Numbered from the stretch's first letter, positions 44,349 to 56,073 are shown. The stretch is 61,234 nucleotides of DNA from Neobacillus cucumis (GCF_016107705.1 NZ_JAEHGC010000022.1:1-61234); one strand, 5' to 3'. Notes: generated by a model from the letters alone, not told the origin. Translations and numbers: made by a program.

Positions 44349-44531
44349 TTATTCAAGAATTAAACGAATCAATTTAGAAATTCCTAAATCTATTACTTCA
44401 AAGAAAAGAGCAACAAACACAACGGTAGATAAAACAGTAACTGTGTATCTCGTTAATTCACCGCGTTTTGGCCAGCTAACCTTTCTCATCTCGCGGACAA
44501 CATCACTGAAGAACTTCTTTATGCGCTGCAT
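44349..44531 (-). CDS. secE: preprotein translocase subunit SecE
   Basis: 60 aa, short single-helix form typical of Bacillus. An amphipathic N-terminal helix with REMRKVSWPKRGEL precedes one membrane segment (~residues 31-52). It clamps SecY. It lies 45 bp after rpmG and before nusG. Confidence 0.98.
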   Translation of the reverse strand: MQRIKKFFSDVVREMRKVSWPKRGELTRYTVTVLSTVVFVALFFEVIDLGISKLIRLILE

Positions 44532-44575
44532 TCTGTAACCTCCAAAATCGGGATTGCCTACTAACTATATTAAAA

Positions 44576-44722
44576 TTACTTTGTCTCACGGTGTAATGTA
44601 TGCGAATTACAAGTTTTGCAGAATTTTTTCAATTCTAATCTCTCGGATTTTTCCTGCTTGCCGATTGTCGAATAATTCCTTGAACCACAGTCAACACAGG
44701 CTAGGATAACCTTTTTACTCAT
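44576..44722 (-). CDS. rpmG: 50S ribosomal protein L33 (zinc form)
   Basis: 48 aa, read from the minus strand: [20 protein letters not shown] and on to [17 protein letters not shown]. All four Zn Cys are present (9, 12, 35, 38). In B. subtilis the corresponding gene, rpmGB, is one of several L33 genes. A GAAGGTG ribosome site precedes ATG 44722. It lies between sigH and secE. Confidence 0.97.
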   Translation of the reverse strand: MSKKVILACVDCGSRNYSTIGKQEKSERLELKKFCKTCNSHTLHRETK

Positions 44723-44761
44723 GTTTGACACCTTCAATTGTCCTACTATTATATCCTTAAA

Positions 44762-44790
44762 AATGTAACATGGTACATACTATATGTCAA
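44762..44790 (-). promoter_or_regulatory. sigma-A promoter of rpmG-secE
   Basis: TTGACA (44785-44790), 17 nt, TACATT (44762-44767) on the minus strand, 40 bp upstream of rpmG. Confidence 0.82.
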
Positions 44791-44841
44791 TAACAGTTGG
44801 GAACGCATTCACATAAATTCCATATTTATACTAGTTATAAA

Positions 44842-45492
44842 TTACAAAGAAAACTCCCGGATTTCAAGGTATCTTTCAAGCTTTCGCTTTACACGCTGCA
44901 ACGCATTATCGATTGATTTAACATGGCGGTTGAGTTCCTCAGATATCTCCTGATAGGATTGTCCATCAAGGTAGAGCGCCAGAACCTTCCTTTCTAAATC
45001 ACTCAATAATTCTGTCATTTTTACCTCAATATGATCAAATTCTTCTTGATTAATGATTAACTCCTCCGGATCAAGCACTTTTGCCCCAGATAAAATATCC
45101 ATTAATGTTCGGTCTGATTCTTCATCATAAATAGGCTTGTCCAATGAGACATATGAATTTAGCGGAATATGCTTTTGCCTTGTTGCTGTTTTTATTGCCG
45201 TAATAATTTGCCGAGTAATACAAAGCTCTGCAAACGCTTTAAATGAAGTAAGCTTGTCCTCCCGAAAATCACGTATCGCCTTATATAGCCCGATCATACC
45301 CTCCTGGACAATATCTTCCTTATCTGCCCCAATTAAAAAGTAGGATCTGGCTTTTGCCCGTACAAAATTTCGATACTTGTGGATTAAATAATCCAACGCT
45401 TCACTTTCACCCTGGTGCACTAGATCCACAATTCCCTCATCTTCCATTGAAAAAAATTGTTCGTTGATTTTTATCCCGAAGTCTGTACTCAC
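44842..45492 (-). CDS. sigH: RNA polymerase sporulation sigma factor SigH
   Basis: 216 aa sigma-70 family factor for early sporulation and competence genes. Region 2 (YRNFVRAKARSYFLIGADKE, then DIVQEGMIGLYKAIRDF) and region 4 (LSDLERKVLALYLDGQSYQE, with the HTH RHVKSIDNALQRVKRKL) are intact. GGAGGGG stands before GTG 45492, the chosen start; GTG 45507 overlaps that site. It has its own promoter, as in B. subtilis, where AbrB represses it. Confidence 0.98.
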   Translation of the reverse strand: MSTDFGIKINEQFFSMEDEGIVDLVHQGESEALDYLIHKYRNFVRAKARSYFLIGADKEDIVQEGMIGLYKAIRDFREDKLTSFKAFAELCITRQIITAIKTATRQKHIPLNSYVSLDKPIYDEESDRTLMDILSGAKVLDPEELIINQEEFDHIEVKMTELLSDLERKVLALYLDGQSYQEISEELNRHVKSIDNALQRVKRKLERYLEIREFSL

Positions 45493-45528
45493 TAGATCCC
45501 CCTCCACCGAACAAGCATAGATAATTTA

Positions 45529-45558
45529 AGTATACATGATGGTTTTTTCGACCGTCAA
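45529..45558 (-). promoter_or_regulatory. sigma-A promoter of sigH
   Basis: TTGACG (45553-45558), 18 nt, TATACT (45529-45534) on the minus strand, just past the rae1 stop. An AbrB site cannot be recognised by eye. Confidence 0.75.
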
Positions 45559-45561
45559 TTC

Positions 45562-46071
45562 TTACTTTTCTCCCCTGCGCCATTTTTCAAAAATTTCTGC
45601 CATTTCGTCACTGATTTGAATCTTTGCAGCAGGCCGTTTCTCTTGAATTTTCTTTACCCTCTTTTCTATGCCTTTTTCAATAGAAGACATCTCAATCAAT
45701 AATTCCCTAGCAGATTTCCTTAGTGCCCCTTGTCCAAAAATCGCCCATTGTTCTGTAAAATCAGATGTGGCCACGTGAATTTGCGTTTTTCGATTATTTA
45801 GGCTAATCGCTAATTTCTCAATCCGTTCATCCGCTGTTTCATTTTTCTTTGTAAAAATCACTTCGACTTTATGATTTTTATATTTTTTCTCGGTGCCTTG
45901 AACATACTGGGCATCAAAAACCACGATCACACGGTAACCGGAAAAGGCTTGGTATTCTGCCATTTTTTCCACCAAACGATCCCGTGCGGCAGGTAAATCA
46001 CGTTCCTTTAGATCCCTTAAATCGGGCCAGGCACCGATAATGTTATAGCCATCGACAAGCAGGATATCCAT
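45562..46071 (-). CDS. rae1: NYN-domain ribosome-associated endoribonuclease Rae1 (YacP)
   Basis: 169 aa with a PIN-like NYN fold: ILLVDGYNIIGAWPDL (first acidic Asp), VVFDAQYVQG and the VATSDFTEQW stretch. In B. subtilis Rae1 cleaves mRNA in the ribosomal A site in a translation-dependent way. It follows rlmB by 2 bp, in one operon with mrnC and rlmB; all three act on RNA. Confidence 0.93.
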   Translation of the reverse strand: MDILLVDGYNIIGAWPDLRDLKERDLPAARDRLVEKMAEYQAFSGYRVIVVFDAQYVQGTEKKYKNHKVEVIFTKKNETADERIEKLAISLNNRKTQIHVATSDFTEQWAIFGQGALRKSARELLIEMSSIEKGIEKRVKKIQEKRPAAKIQISDEMAEIFEKWRRGEK

Positions 46072-46073
46072 TT

Positions 46074-46817
46074 CTATCCCTCAAGCGGGTGCCTTTTTCG
46101 GAATACCTCATACATGAGCAATGACGCTGCAACGGATGCATTCAAGGATGTAACCTTTCCAGCCATTGGCAAATGAATTAAAAAGTCACATTTATCGCGC
46201 ACAAGCCTGCCCATACCTTTTCCCTCACTACCAATCACGAGACCAAGTGGAAGCGTCCCATCAAATTGGCGGTAATCCTCTTTCCCTTTAGCATCTGTTC
46301 CGGCAATCCATACGCCCCGTTCCTTTAATTCATCAATGGTACGAGCCATATTTGTCACACGGACAACAGGTATATATTCAATCGCTCCAGTCGAGGCTTT
46401 TGCCACTGTCGCGGTTAATCCAACGGCTCTTCGCTTTGGAATAATAATGCCATGAGCCCCTACCGCATCAGCCGTTCTCATAATGGAACCAAGGTTATGC
46501 GGGTCTTCAATTTCATCTAATAATAAAAAGAAAGGAGGTTCATTTTTCTTTTCTGCGGCAGCAAATAAATCATCCATTTCTGCATATTGGTAGGCTGCCA
46601 CATACGCAAGGACCCCCTGATGATTCTGATCTGTAATTTGATCAATTTTTTTCTTTGGGACAAATTGAACAATCACATTTCCCTCTTTAGCAAGCTGGGT
46701 AATTTGCTGCATTTGCCCTCGCTGGGAACCCTCGGCAATGAGAATCTTATTGATATCGCGCTCTGACTTTAATGCTTCAATGACTGGATTTTTTCCGATG
46801 ATATATTCTTGGGTCAT
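46074..46817 (-). CDS. rlmB: 23S rRNA (guanosine-2'-O-)-methyltransferase RlmB (YacO)
   Basis: 247 aa SpoU-family (SPOUT) 2'-O-methyltransferase. N-terminal L30e-like domain, then motif [31 protein letters not shown] and [13 protein letters not shown], the knot residues that bind SAM. The expected target is G2251-type guanosine of 23S. It overlaps mrnC by 4 bp (ATGA). Confidence 0.96.
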   Translation of the reverse strand: MTQEYIIGKNPVIEALKSERDINKILIAEGSQRGQMQQITQLAKEGNVIVQFVPKKKIDQITDQNHQGVLAYVAAYQYAEMDDLFAAAEKKNEPPFFLLLDEIEDPHNLGSIMRTADAVGAHGIIIPKRRAVGLTATVAKASTGAIEYIPVVRVTNMARTIDELKERGVWIAGTDAKGKEDYRQFDGTLPLGLVIGSEGKGMGRLVRDKCDFLIHLPMAGKVTSLNASVAASLLMYEVFRKRHPLEG

Positions 46818-47239
46818 CCTGTTGTTCCTCCTTTCTTTTCGTCTACATAGGTAAATGCTTTTTGAATAAGTTCCTCTAACCGGTTTAGTTCTCCGGTTAA
46901 ATATAGATGTCCCATCAATGCTTCAAACGCTGTGCTATAACGGTACGTTTGGACATCTGTATTTTTGGGGACGGTTCCTGACTTTGCATTTCGTCCCCGC
47001 ATGATGACAGTTGTTTCTTCTTCCGTAAGAAGGTGGTCATCCATCATTTGAAACAAAATTTTGCATTGTGCTTTTGCGGAAACATATTTCGTCCCGGCAT
47101 GATGTAACTGGTTAGGCCTTACTTTCCCGCTTTGCAGCAGGTGACGCCGTACATAAATTTCAAATACTGCATCACCCATGTAAGCAAGTGCCAAACTATT
47201 TAATTGTTTTGCATCCACATGATTCTCATAATCAAGCAT
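46814..47239 (-). CDS. mrnC: Mini-ribonuclease III (MrnC)
   Basis: 141 aa, an RNase III catalytic domain without the dsRNA-binding domain. [20 protein letters not shown] carries the acidic signature, and [12 protein letters not shown] the second catalytic motif. It matures the 23S rRNA ends in Bacillus. ATG 47239 (GAGGAT at 6 nt) is preferred to TTG 47242. It follows cysS with almost no gap. Confidence 0.96.
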   Translation of the reverse strand: MLDYENHVDAKQLNSLALAYMGDAVFEIYVRRHLLQSGKVRPNQLHHAGTKYVSAKAQCKILFQMMDDHLLTEEETTVIMRGRNAKSGTVPKNTDVQTYRYSTAFEALMGHLYLTGELNRLEELIQKAFTYVDEKKGGTTG

Positions 47240-47242
47240 CAA

Positions 47243-48640
47243 TTATCCTCTTTTCCAGCGTGTACCCTGAGGTGTATCTTCTAAAATAATATTCATTGCT
47301 TTTAGCTGATCCCGAATTTGGTCTGCTAATTGGAAATTACGATCCTTGCGGGCTTGAATTCGTTTTTCAAGTAAGGCATCAATTTCTTCGTCCAACATTT
47401 CTTCTTTTTCAAGTGTTAAACCTAAAACATGGAACAATTGCTCAAATTCGTTGATAAATTCATCGATTACAATCTTGGCTGTATTTTTTTCGAGTAAATA
47501 ATAGTTCGCCAATTTTGAAAGCTCGAAAAGAACTGAAATGGCATTGGCCGTGTTAAAATCATCATCCATGTCCTTTATAAATTGGCCGCGTAATTCTTCT
47601 ATTTTTTCAAGCCATTCCTGATTATTATTGGTTAAGTCTGTACTTGCCTCTTTGCGATGCTTTAAATTTTGGTAGGAGGTGGTCAACCTTTCGAATGCCG
47701 CCTTCGTACTTTCTAATAATTCCTCGCTATAATTGATTGGATTGCGGTAATGAACAGACAACATAAAGAATCGTAATACCTGCGGGTTATGCTTTTTAAT
47801 GATGTCATGGACTAACACAAAATTGCCAAGTGATTTTGACATTTTTTCATTATCAATATTAATATAGCCATTATGCATCCAGTAATTTGCAAATGTTTTT
47901 CCGGAAAGTGCTTCTGATTGGGCAATTTCATTTTCATGATGTGGGAAGGTTAAATCCTGTCCGCCGGCATGGATGTCAATGGTTTCTCCCAAATACTTTT
48001 TCGCCATTGCCGAGCACTCAATATGCCAGCCTGGTCTGCCGATTCCCCACGGACTTTCCCAGAAGATTTCTCCTTCCTTTGCTGCTTTCCATAGAGCAAA
48101 GTCAAGATCATCCTGTTTCTTTTCGCCAACCTCAATTCTTGCTCCTACCCGAAGCTCATCAATTGATTGATGTGATAGTTTACCATATTCATCAAACTTT
48201 CTTGTCCGGAAGTAAACATCCCCCTCTGACTCATAGGCATAACCTTTTTCAATTAATTGGCTGATAAAGTCGATAATAATATCCATATTTTCCATTACAC
48301 GCGGATGAACATCGGCTTTTTGGCAGCCTAATGCAGATACATCCTCAAAATAGGCATGGATGAAGCGATTGGCAATTGTCGGAACATCTTCACCTAATTG
48401 ATTGGCTGCACGAATCAGCTTATCATCAACATCAGTAAAGTTTGATACGTATTTCACCTCAAAGCCCCGGTATTCCAAATAACGGCGGACGGTATCAAAT
48501 ACAATAGCCGGACGTGCATTGCCTATATGAATATAATTATAGACCGTTGGACCGCAGACATACATTTTTACCTTTCCTTCTTCTAACGGAACGAACATTT
48601 CCTTTTTTCGTGTAAGTGTATTATATAACTGAATGGTCAT
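47243..48640 (-). CDS. cysS: cysteinyl-tRNA synthetase
   Basis: 465 aa class I synthetase. HIGH motif [15 protein letters not shown] motif [10 protein letters not shown], and Zn ligands [15 protein letters not shown] and the HHENE segment, which ensure Cys selectivity. ATG 48640 has GGGAGC at 9 nt; the upstream frame is the overlap with cysE (20 bp). Both genes are governed by the T-box upstream of cysE. Confidence 0.98.
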   Translation of the reverse strand: MTIQLYNTLTRKKEMFVPLEEGKVKMYVCGPTVYNYIHIGNARPAIVFDTVRRYLEYRGFEVKYVSNFTDVDDKLIRAANQLGEDVPTIANRFIHAYFEDVSALGCQKADVHPRVMENMDIIIDFISQLIEKGYAYESEGDVYFRTRKFDEYGKLSHQSIDELRVGARIEVGEKKQDDLDFALWKAAKEGEIFWESPWGIGRPGWHIECSAMAKKYLGETIDIHAGGQDLTFPHHENEIAQSEALSGKTFANYWMHNGYINIDNEKMSKSLGNFVLVHDIIKKHNPQVLRFFMLSVHYRNPINYSEELLESTKAAFERLTTSYQNLKHRKEASTDLTNNNQEWLEKIEELRGQFIKDMDDDFNTANAISVLFELSKLANYYLLEKNTAKIVIDEFINEFEQLFHVLGLTLEKEEMLDEEIDALLEKRIQARKDRNFQLADQIRDQLKAMNIILEDTPQGTRWKRG

Positions 48641-49289
48641 TAAGCTTGCTCCCTTCATCTTCTAGCTCATCTAGATGGTGCTGTAACCGATTGATCTCGT
48701 TTTGCATTTCCGATAACCGATCCGCAATTGGATCTGGCAGATCGCAGTGATTGAAGTCCTTATTAATTCGTTTTCCGTTCTGAATCACTACCCTGCCTGG
48801 AACACCTACAACGGTAGAATTGGGCGGCACCTCTTTTAAAACAACAGAGCCGGCGCCAATTTTTGAATTTTCCCCAACTGTAATCGACCCAAGTACCTTA
48901 GCCCCTGTAGCGATCAAGGCGTTGTCCTTAATAGTTGGATGACGTTTTCCCTTTTCTTTCCCTGTTCCGCCAAGCGTTACCCCTTGGAAAACTGTTACGT
49001 TATCCCCTATTTCACAGGTTTCCCCAATGACGACACCCATGCCATGGTCAATAAAAAATCTTCTGCCTATTTTTGCCCCCGGGTGAATTTCAATTCCGGT
49101 AAAAAAACGGCTGACCTGAGAAATCACCCTCGCGATAAAATAAAATTTCCGCTTATAGAAGGCATGAGCAATTCGATGTGCCCAAATGGCATGTAAACCG
49201 GAATACGTTAATACCACTTCAAAATAACTTCGTGCCGCAGGATCCTGTTCAAATATAACCTCAACGTCCTCTTTAAATGTTTTAAACAT
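48621..49289 (-). CDS. cysE: serine O-acetyltransferase
   Basis: 222 aa. Acetylates L-serine with acetyl-CoA, the first step of cysteine synthesis. N-terminal helical domain, then left-handed beta-helix with the catalytic [23 protein letters not shown] 49289 follows AGGGGGG; the upstream frame to 49334 is not conserved. The C-terminal tail (~40 residues after the beta-helix) is typical of the Bacillus form. It overlaps cysS. Confidence 0.98.
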   Translation of the reverse strand: MFKTFKEDVEVIFEQDPAARSYFEVVLTYSGLHAIWAHRIAHAFYKRKFYFIARVISQVSRFFTGIEIHPGAKIGRRFFIDHGMGVVIGETCEIGDNVTVFQGVTLGGTGKEKGKRHPTIKDNALIATGAKVLGSITVGENSKIGAGSVVLKEVPPNSTVVGVPGRVVIQNGKRINKDFNHCDLPDPIADRLSEMQNEINRLQHHLDELEDEGSKLNDHSVI

Positions 49290-49344
49290 GATGGTTTCCC
49301 CCCTTTTTTGAAAACACAGCCCAAAATTCCCCATTAATATAAAA

Positions 49345-49600
49345 AAGCGTCCCTGTCTATACGACAGAGACGCTTAAGCGCGGTTCCACTCTGATTAGAC
49401 CAAAACTATATATTGGTCTCACTCTGCCTGTTAACGGATAGGTTCCGCCCATATCTACTCTGGAGTCATCCTTTTCGAAATGGGGCTCAGAGGTGCATTT
49501 CAAAAAATGAGCGGCCTGAACCACTTTCAGCCGGTGATGGTTCTCTCTTTAAAACATCATTTTTTTACTTATCCTCTTCTTCACTTTAGTGCATATGGAA
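49345..49600 (-). ncRNA. cysteine T-box riboswitch
   Basis: The minus strand contains the T-box sequence AGAGTGGAACCGCG (49379-49392) and a terminator AAGCGTCTCTGTC / GACAGGGACGCTT followed by TTTT (49345-49375). The likely specifier is TGC (Cys) at 49495-49497 in GAAATGCACC. Uncharged tRNA-Cys binding should favour antitermination, inducing cysE-cysS on cysteine shortage. The 5' border is approximate. Confidence 0.93.
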
Positions 49601-49608
49601 TTTATTTA

Positions 49609-49636
49609 ATTTTACTATATTATTTTTTTATTTCAA
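49609..49636 (-). promoter_or_regulatory. sigma-A promoter of cysE-cysS
   Basis: TTGAAA (49631-49636), 16 nt, TAAAAT (49609-49614) on the minus strand, immediately after the gltX stop and upstream of the T-box. Confidence 0.72.
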
Positions 49637-49639
49637 TTG

Positions 49640-51097
49640 TTAACTGATAATTTTATTAATTCTTGCTTGAACTTTTTCTTTTCCTAAAAGTTCAATCGCC
49701 TGCGGCAAATCCGGTCCATGTGTTTGACCCGTTACGGCCGCACGAATCGGCATAAAAAGATTTTTCCCTTTTTGCCCTGTTGACTTTTGAACAGCTTTCA
49801 TTGCAGCTTTAATTCCATTTGCTTCAAAGCTTGGAAGCTGGTCAAGTTCATGGGAAAATGCCTTCAACACTTCCGGAACCGATTCACCGGAAAGAATCTC
49901 TTTTGCCTCTTCTTCATATTCTGCCTCATCCTTGAAAAATAACTCGGTTAGCTCGACGATTTCTGCACCAAAGCTCATTTTTTCTTGGAAAAGAGCAACG
50001 AGACTTTTAGCCCATTGCTGCTCGGCCTCCGTCATTTTTTCTGGCAAACGTCCTGCTTTGATTAAATGTGGAACCGCAAGTTGATAAACGCGGTCAAGCT
50101 CCACCTTTTTCATGTACTGATTGTTCATCCAAGCAAGTTTTTGCTTGTCAAATAATGCAGGTGATTTGGAAAGACGTTCTGCATCAAACAATTCAATAAA
50201 TTCCGCTTTCGAATAAATTTCTTCTTCCCCTGCAGGTGACCAGCCGAGCAATGTAATAAAATTAAATAATGCCTCCGGCAAATAACCTAAATCCTCATAT
50301 TGCTCAATAAATTGAATAATCGATTCATCACGCTTACTTAATTTTCTTCGACTCTCATTGACGATTAAAGTCATATGTCCGAAAATTGGCGGCTCCCAGC
50401 CTAATGCTTCATACACTACGAGCTGTTTCGGGGTATTTGAAATATGGTCATCCCCACGTAAAACATGAGAGATTTCCATTAAATGATCATCTACCGCAAC
50501 GGCAAAATTATAGGTTGGAGTTCCGTCCTTTTTCACGATTACATAGTCGCTGATTCCTTCGGATTCGAAGGATACAACCCCTTTTACCATATCATCAAAT
50601 GTATAGGTTTTTCCTTGGGGAACCGCAATACGGATGCTTGGCTGACGGCCTTCGCCCTCAAGTTGGCTGCGCTGTTCCGCTGTTAAATGGCGGCACTTTC
50701 CTGAATATTGAGGATTTTCTCCTCTAGCAATCTGTCCTTCACGTTCAGCCTCTAACTCTTCTTCGGTGCAGTAGCATTTATAAGCTTTACCGCTTTCTAA
50801 TAATTGCTTGTAATAGACTTCATAAATATCATTTCGTTCCGATTGACGGTATGGACCATATTCACCGCCGATATCAACACTTTCGTCCCAATCCATTCCG
50901 AGCCATTTTAAATATTTTAATTGGCTTTCTTCTCCACCAGCAATGTTCCGCTTTTTATCAGTATCCTCAATCCGGATAATAAATTTCCCGCCCTTATTGC
51001 GTGCAAACAAATAATTAAATAACGCAGTACGAGCATTTCCAATATGTAAATGTCCGGTTGGACTTGGAGCATACCTTACACGAACTTCATTTAACAT
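49640..51097 (-). CDS. gltX: glutamyl-tRNA synthetase
   Basis: 485 aa class I synthetase. HIGH-type motif [20 protein letters not shown] and KLSKR motif. As in other Bacillus it is expected to be non-discriminating and also charge tRNA-Gln for GatCAB. Cys-containing [12 protein letters not shown] is part of the acceptor-binding domain. It follows ispF by 67 bp without an obvious terminator. Confidence 0.98.
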   Translation of the reverse strand: MLNEVRVRYAPSPTGHLHIGNARTALFNYLFARNKGGKFIIRIEDTDKKRNIAGGEESQLKYLKWLGMDWDESVDIGGEYGPYRQSERNDIYEVYYKQLLESGKAYKCYCTEEELEAEREGQIARGENPQYSGKCRHLTAEQRSQLEGEGRQPSIRIAVPQGKTYTFDDMVKGVVSFESEGISDYVIVKKDGTPTYNFAVAVDDHLMEISHVLRGDDHISNTPKQLVVYEALGWEPPIFGHMTLIVNESRRKLSKRDESIIQFIEQYEDLGYLPEALFNFITLLGWSPAGEEEIYSKAEFIELFDAERLSKSPALFDKQKLAWMNNQYMKKVELDRVYQLAVPHLIKAGRLPEKMTEAEQQWAKSLVALFQEKMSFGAEIVELTELFFKDEAEYEEEAKEILSGESVPEVLKAFSHELDQLPSFEANGIKAAMKAVQKSTGQKGKNLFMPIRAAVTGQTHGPDLPQAIELLGKEKVQARINKIIS

Positions 51098-51164
51098 GAT
51101 ATATAGTGCCCTCCACTTTTGGAATTGTTTTCACCTGATATTTTACCACTGTAAAGTATAAAGA

Positions 51165-51647
51165 TTAAGCATTTATTTTCTTTAATAACACAACTGCCTG
51201 CGCTGCTATTCCCTCTTCTCTTCCGGTAAAGCCGAGTTTTTCTGTAGTGGTAGCTTTTACATTGACCTGGTCCGGTGCTGCTTCAAGTAATTCAGCAATC
51301 CGCCCTTTCATCTGCTCAATATAAGGAGCCATTTTTGGCTTTTGCGCAATAATAGTGCAATCGGCATTCACGAGCTCATAGCCTTTTTCTATCACGAGCT
51401 TCCATACGTGCTCCATCAACTTAGCAGAATCAGCATCCTTAAAATTTGGATCCGTATCCGGAAAGTGCCTTCCGATGTCCCCTTCTCCAATTGCGCCAAG
51501 ACAGGCATCCGAAACGGTATGTAATAATACATCGGCATCAGAATGGCCCAACAGCCCTTTTTCGTAAGGGATTTTTATACCGCCGATAATAAGCGGGCGT
51601 CCTTCCGTTAATTGGTGAACATCAAAGCCTTGTCCAATTCGAAACAT
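51165..51647 (-). CDS. ispF: 2-C-methyl-D-erythritol 2,4-cyclodiphosphate synthase
   Basis: 160 aa trimeric enzyme, fifth step of the MEP isoprenoid pathway. Zn ligands are in GFDVHQL and the HSDADVLLH motif. It starts 2 bp after ispD, with the ribosome site AAAGGGAG inside the ispD end, so the two are coupled. Confidence 0.98.
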   Translation of the reverse strand: MFRIGQGFDVHQLTEGRPLIIGGIKIPYEKGLLGHSDADVLLHTVSDACLGAIGEGDIGRHFPDTDPNFKDADSAKLMEHVWKLVIEKGYELVNADCTIIAQKPKMAPYIEQMKGRIAELLEAAPDQVNVKATTTEKLGFTGREEGIAAQAVVLLKKINA

Positions 51648-51649
51648 CT

Positions 51650-52339
51650 TTAAAAACTCCCTTTTCTTTTTTTCAATATTGCTTCAGCAAAAAATAAATC
51701 CTCCGGTGTTGTCAGCTTAATATTATCATAATCTCCTTCCACCACTGTAACCGGGTGGGAGATTCGCTCCACTAAGCTTGCATCATCTGTCCCTAGAAAG
51801 TTTTCCCTTTCTGCATTTTCATATGCCTCAAGCAAAATGGACATGCGAAAAGCTTGTGGGGTTTGTACTGCCCACAAGCTAGATCGTTCGACTGTTCCCA
51901 GCACCGTTTGATTGCGTACTGTTTTCATCGTGTCTTTTGCCGGTACGCCAATAATCGCCGCACCAGTTTCTTCCGCTGCCTCTATCAGACGGTGAATATG
52001 TTCTTTTCTGATAAAGGGGCGGGCGGCATCATGAACAAGAATCATTTCGCCGTCCTTCACTGTTTTCAATGCATGATGGATACTGTGCTGACGCTCTTTT
52101 CCACCCGGTACCAGGCCTTTTACTTTCTCAATCTGATATTGTTTAAGCAAGAAATTAAATTCAGCTTCATCATGGGGATGAATCGCTAATATCATGCCAT
52201 CACATTTTTCGTCCTCTTCGAACACCCTTAATGTATGGATCAACACAGGAATAGCGTTTAACTCAAGCAACAGCTTATTTTTCCCTGCACCCATTCTTTT
52301 TCCCTGACCTGCTGCCGGGAGAATGACCTGGTAGCCCAT
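51650..52339 (-). CDS. ispD: 2-C-methyl-D-erythritol 4-phosphate cytidylyltransferase
   Basis: 229 aa. Third step of the MEP pathway, CTP + MEP to CDP-ME. CTP-binding [20 protein letters not shown] at ~6-25 and VHDAARPFI are diagnostic. It lies after yacL and before ispF, as in B. subtilis. Confidence 0.98.
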   Translation of the reverse strand: MGYQVILPAAGQGKRMGAGKNKLLLELNAIPVLIHTLRVFEEDEKCDGMILAIHPHDEAEFNFLLKQYQIEKVKGLVPGGKERQHSIHHALKTVKDGEMILVHDAARPFIRKEHIHRLIEAAEETGAAIIGVPAKDTMKTVRNQTVLGTVERSSLWAVQTPQAFRMSILLEAYENAERENFLGTDDASLVERISHPVTVVEGDYDNIKLTTPEDLFFAEAILKKRKGSF

Positions 52340-52400
52340 CTTATAACCCCAATTCTCTCTAACTTACTCCGCTTTTTTTAGCGATAATTCAAGCGACTGA

Positions 52401-52414
52401 CCAAAGTACTTTGG
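52401..52414. repeat. 14-bp palindrome between yacL and ispD
   Basis: CCAAAGTACTTTGG is a perfect palindrome followed on the plus strand by CTTTTC. Too short for a certain terminator; it might be an operator or chance. Confidence 0.3.
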
Positions 52415-52423
52415 CTTTTCTTG

Positions 52424-53512
52424 TTACAAAGCCTTTTCTAATAATTTCGGTTTCGCAAAAATCATCCTGCCCGCAGATGTTTGCAGTACACTAGTAACAA
52501 GAACCTCAATTCTTTTTCCGATATACTCTCTTCCTTCTTCGACCACAATCATGGTCCCGTCATCAAGGTAGGCAACTCCCTGATGGTATTCTTTTCCGTC
52601 CTTAATAACCTGCACCGTTAATTCCTCACCCGGAAGAACAACTGGTTTGACCGCATTCGCCAAATCATTGATATTTAACACCGTTACGTTCTGTAATTCA
52701 CAAACCTTGTTTAGATTAAAATCATTAGTCACAAGGATGCCGTTAGTCAGCTTGGCAAGCTTGACCAATTTGCTGTCTACCTCTTGAATTTCTTCAAAGT
52801 CTCCCTCGTAAATCTCAACCTTTATCGCAAGCTCTTTTTGAATACGATTGAGAATATCCAAGCCTCTCCGGCCGCGATTGCGTTTTAAAACATCGGATGA
52901 ATCAGCAATATGCTGGAGCTCTTCAAGCACAAATTGGGGAATGACAATTGTTCCTTCCAAAAATCCTGTCTGGCAAATATCAGCAACCCGTCCATCAATA
53001 ATAACGCTAGTATCGAGAATTTTTAATTGCTGGATCGCTGCCTTTTCGGGTTCTTCTTCACCTGATTTTTTCTTTCCAATTCGGTTTGTAAAGAGATTTA
53101 GTAACTCATCTCTTTTCTTAAACCCAACTTGAAAGCCGAGATAACCAAATAATAAGGTAAGTAGAATGGGAGCGACAGCATTCAAAATTGGTACCTTTAC
53201 AGCATTTAGGGCAAAGCCAATTAAAAAGGCCACCAATAATCCAAAAATTAAACCAATACTGCCGAAAAGTACATCCGTTACCGGGATTTTAATTAAAGAA
53301 TCCTCAGTCCATTTAATAAATTCATGTACGTAATCAACTGCCCAAAAGGTAATAAGATAAAAAATAATTGCACCTATAATAGCAGTGACATATGAGTTAC
53401 CGACAATCGGAATGTCATTCATATTGATTAATTTAAGTAATTCAGGGATTAATAAGATTCCAAGCGTACCTCCGGTAATGAGGAAGCAAGCTTGAACAAT
53501 TCGTTTTAACAT
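52424..53512 (-). CDS. PIN/TRAM domain membrane protein YacL
   Basis: 362 aa. About four N-terminal membrane helices (~1-115), then a PIN-type nuclease domain with the acidic [16 protein letters not shown] (~170) and [10 protein letters not shown], and a C-terminal TRAM domain (~300-355) likely to bind RNA. Function in Bacillus is poorly known; a membrane-bound RNase is a fair guess. Strong site GAGGAGGTG. Confidence 0.9.
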   Translation of the reverse strand: MLKRIVQACFLITGGTLGILLIPELLKLINMNDIPIVGNSYVTAIIGAIIFYLITFWAVDYVHEFIKWTEDSLIKIPVTDVLFGSIGLIFGLLVAFLIGFALNAVKVPILNAVAPILLTLLFGYLGFQVGFKKRDELLNLFTNRIGKKKSGEEEPEKAAIQQLKILDTSVIIDGRVADICQTGFLEGTIVIPQFVLEELQHIADSSDVLKRNRGRRGLDILNRIQKELAIKVEIYEGDFEEIQEVDSKLVKLAKLTNGILVTNDFNLNKVCELQNVTVLNINDLANAVKPVVLPGEELTVQVIKDGKEYHQGVAYLDDGTMIVVEEGREYIGKRIEVLVTSVLQTSAGRMIFAKPKLLEKAL

Positions 53513-53613
53513 TCCTTCACCTCCTCTATTTCATTATAAACATTTTCATCAATTTGAAACCTTCGTTTCATGATTATTTTTCCAAATTGTAACCATTTTG
53601 AAATATATTCCTT

Positions 53614-54687
53614 TTAAAGCTGTCTCTCTGTATACAAACGTTCTTTTAACAATCTCAGACCCTCTTTAATCTTCTTGGCACGTACTTCTCCAATTCCCTC
53701 CACATCATCGAGCTCCTCTACCGTTGCAAAAATAATTTTAGGGAGCGTACCAAAGCGAGTTACAAGATTTTCTACAATTACTGCCGGCAGCCGCGGAATT
53801 TTATTTAGAATCCGGTATCCCCTTGGGTTTTTATTTTCATCAAGGTGTACATATCCTTGATAGCCCATCATTTTTAATAATACCATATCTTCCATGATTT
53901 CATGATTCGCCATGACCTGCAATCGGCCGAGGACCTCCTGCGCTTTCATCTCCCGGTCAAATGCATAATCCTTAAGGATTAACATCATTTCCTCTTCTAG
54001 CTCCGTTAAAATTTCATTGATTTGCAGACGGATCAGCCTTCCCTCTGTTCCGAGTTCATTTAAATAAGTCAGTAATTCATTTTTTATTTTTAACACCATC
54101 TCAAACCGATGAAGAACCAGTAAAAAGTCAGTATAGGTAACAGATTCCTCAAACTCTAAAATGCTTAAGTTTGTAATACTTTCTTCTAAGACAGCCTTAT
54201 ATTTTTCAAGCGTTTGTACTGCTTGATTGGCCTTCGTTAAAATCACACCGATATCCCTAAGGGCATAGCGGAAATTCCCTTGATAAAGAGTAATGACATT
54301 TCTTCTTTGGGAAATTGCAATCACAAGTGCTTTTGTTTGTTTGGCTACCCGTTCAGCAGTCCGGTGGCGCATTCCTGTTTCTGAGGTGGGCACCGTAGAG
54401 TCTGGAGTGAGGTGGGCATTCGCAAAGAGTATTTTCGTGCCCAATTCATTTAGAATAATCGCGCCATCCATCTTTGCAAGTTCATATAAAAAGCTTGGTG
54501 AAAATGGACAGTTCACTTGAAAACCGCCATCCACAAGACCTTTCACCTTATCATTATAACCAACTACAATCAGTCCCCCGGTGTTAGCCCGAAGCACATT
54601 ATCGATTCCTTCACGAAGGGGTGTTCCTGGTGCAATAAATGGTAATATTTCACTTACAGATTGCTCACCAAGCCTTTTAATTTCCAT
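53614..54687 (-). CDS. disA: DNA integrity scanning protein DisA, diadenylate cyclase
   Basis: 357 aa. N-terminal DAC domain making c-di-AMP ([12 protein letters not shown] and [15 protein letters not shown], both with catalytic residues), a helical linker, and a C-terminal HhH domain ([20 protein letters not shown]) that binds branched DNA. In B. subtilis it checks DNA before sporulation and is restrained by RadA, encoded directly upstream. Confidence 0.98.
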   Translation of the reverse strand: MEIKRLGEQSVSEILPFIAPGTPLREGIDNVLRANTGGLIVVGYNDKVKGLVDGGFQVNCPFSPSFLYELAKMDGAIILNELGTKILFANAHLTPDSTVPTSETGMRHRTAERVAKQTKALVIAISQRRNVITLYQGNFRYALRDIGVILTKANQAVQTLEKYKAVLEESITNLSILEFEESVTYTDFLLVLHRFEMVLKIKNELLTYLNELGTEGRLIRLQINEILTELEEEMMLILKDYAFDREMKAQEVLGRLQVMANHEIMEDMVLLKMMGYQGYVHLDENKNPRGYRILNKIPRLPAVIVENLVTRFGTLPKIIFATVEELDDVEGIGEVRAKKIKEGLRLLKERLYTERQL

Positions 54688-54690
54688 CTA

Positions 54691-56073
54691 CTACCCTCCC
54701 AACGCTGCTTTAAGGGCTTCACTTACAGATGAAACCCCAATTAATTGGATCTCTTTTGGTCCTGTCCATCCGCTTAAATTATTTGCAGGTAAAATCACTC
54801 GTTCAAATCCAAGCTTTGCTGCCTCTTGAACACGCTGCTCAATTCTTGATACCCTTCTGACCTCACCGGTTAACCCTACTTCCCCAATAATACAGTCCGT
54901 TGGTCTTGTCGGTTGATCACGAAAACTTGAAGCAATGCTGACCGCAATCGCTAAGTCGATCGCCGGTTCATCCAGCTTCACTCCTCCAGCTACCTTTAAA
55001 TAGGCATCCTGATTGGCGAGCAGCATGCCGACACGCTTTTCCAATACAGCCATTAAAAGCGGAACCCGGTTATGGTCGATTCCAGTGGCCATTCTTCTTG
55101 GATTCCCAAAGCTTGTAGGAGAAATAAGTGCTTGGATTTCCACTAATACTGGCCGTGTCCCCTCCATAGAAGCGACAACCGTTGAACCGGCCGCGCCCCT
55201 TGAACGCTCTTCTAGAAAAATTTCCGAAGGGTTCGCTACTTCCTCAAGGCCAGCCTCTTTCATTTCAAAAATTCCCATTTCATTCGTGGAGCCAAACCGG
55301 TTTTTTACGGCTCGCAAAATCCGGTACGTATGATGCCGTTCCCCTTCAAAATATAAAACGGTGTCAACCATGTGCTCTAATAATCTTGGACCGGCAATCG
55401 AGCCTTCTTTTGTTACATGCCCGACAATAAAAATCGCAATTCCCTTCGTCTTTCCAATCCTCATTAACTCGGCAGTACATTCACGGACCTGTGAAACGCT
55501 GCCCGGGGCTGAAGTAACCTCGGGATGGTAGATGGTTTGAATCGAATCAATAATGACAAAGGCCGGATTCGCAGCTTCGATCGTACGGTTAATTTCCTCT
55601 AGGCTGGTTTCCGAATACACAAATAAATTTTCAGAGGTTACCCCTAATCGCTCGGCACGAAGCTTGGTCTGCCTTAGCGATTCTTCACCGGATATGTATA
55701 AAACTTTATTCCCATTATGGGCAAGCTGCGATGATACCTGCAAAAGAAGTGTGGATTTACCAATACCTGGATCACCACCAATCAGGACCAGGGAACCCCT
55801 GACAATTCCACCGCCGAGTACTCGGTTAAGCTCACTCAAATTGGTTAAAATTCTTGGTTCACTGCCTGTTTCAATGGAAGTAATCGGCGTAGCTTTCGAT
55901 AGAATCGCAGCACCGCCTTGAGCATGTGCAAAGGCTCCTCTTCGATTTCCACCAGTTACCTCTACCTCTTCGACCATCTTATTCCACTGACCGCATCCCG
56001 GGCATTTCCCCATCCATTTGGGAGATTCATATCCACATTCCTGACACATGAACTTAGTTTTTCGCTTTACCAT
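54691..56073 (-). CDS. radA: DNA repair protein RadA
   Basis: 460 aa. N-terminal Zn finger [18 protein letters not shown] (~10-27), RecA-like ATPase with Walker [10 protein letters not shown] (~94), the KNRFG motif (KNRFGSTNE) and a C-terminal Lon-protease-like domain. It is a branch-migrating helicase in recombination. It is 3 bp from disA, with which it interacts. The start is ATG 56073 with AGAGGT. Confidence 0.98.
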   Translation of the reverse strand: MVKRKTKFMCQECGYESPKWMGKCPGCGQWNKMVEEVEVTGGNRRGAFAHAQGGAAILSKATPITSIETGSEPRILTNLSELNRVLGGGIVRGSLVLIGGDPGIGKSTLLLQVSSQLAHNGNKVLYISGEESLRQTKLRAERLGVTSENLFVYSETSLEEINRTIEAANPAFVIIDSIQTIYHPEVTSAPGSVSQVRECTAELMRIGKTKGIAIFIVGHVTKEGSIAGPRLLEHMVDTVLYFEGERHHTYRILRAVKNRFGSTNEMGIFEMKEAGLEEVANPSEIFLEERSRGAAGSTVVASMEGTRPVLVEIQALISPTSFGNPRRMATGIDHNRVPLLMAVLEKRVGMLLANQDAYLKVAGGVKLDEPAIDLAIAVSIASSFRDQPTRPTDCIIGEVGLTGEVRRVSRIEQRVQEAAKLGFERVILPANNLSGWTGPKEIQLIGVSSVSEALKAALGG

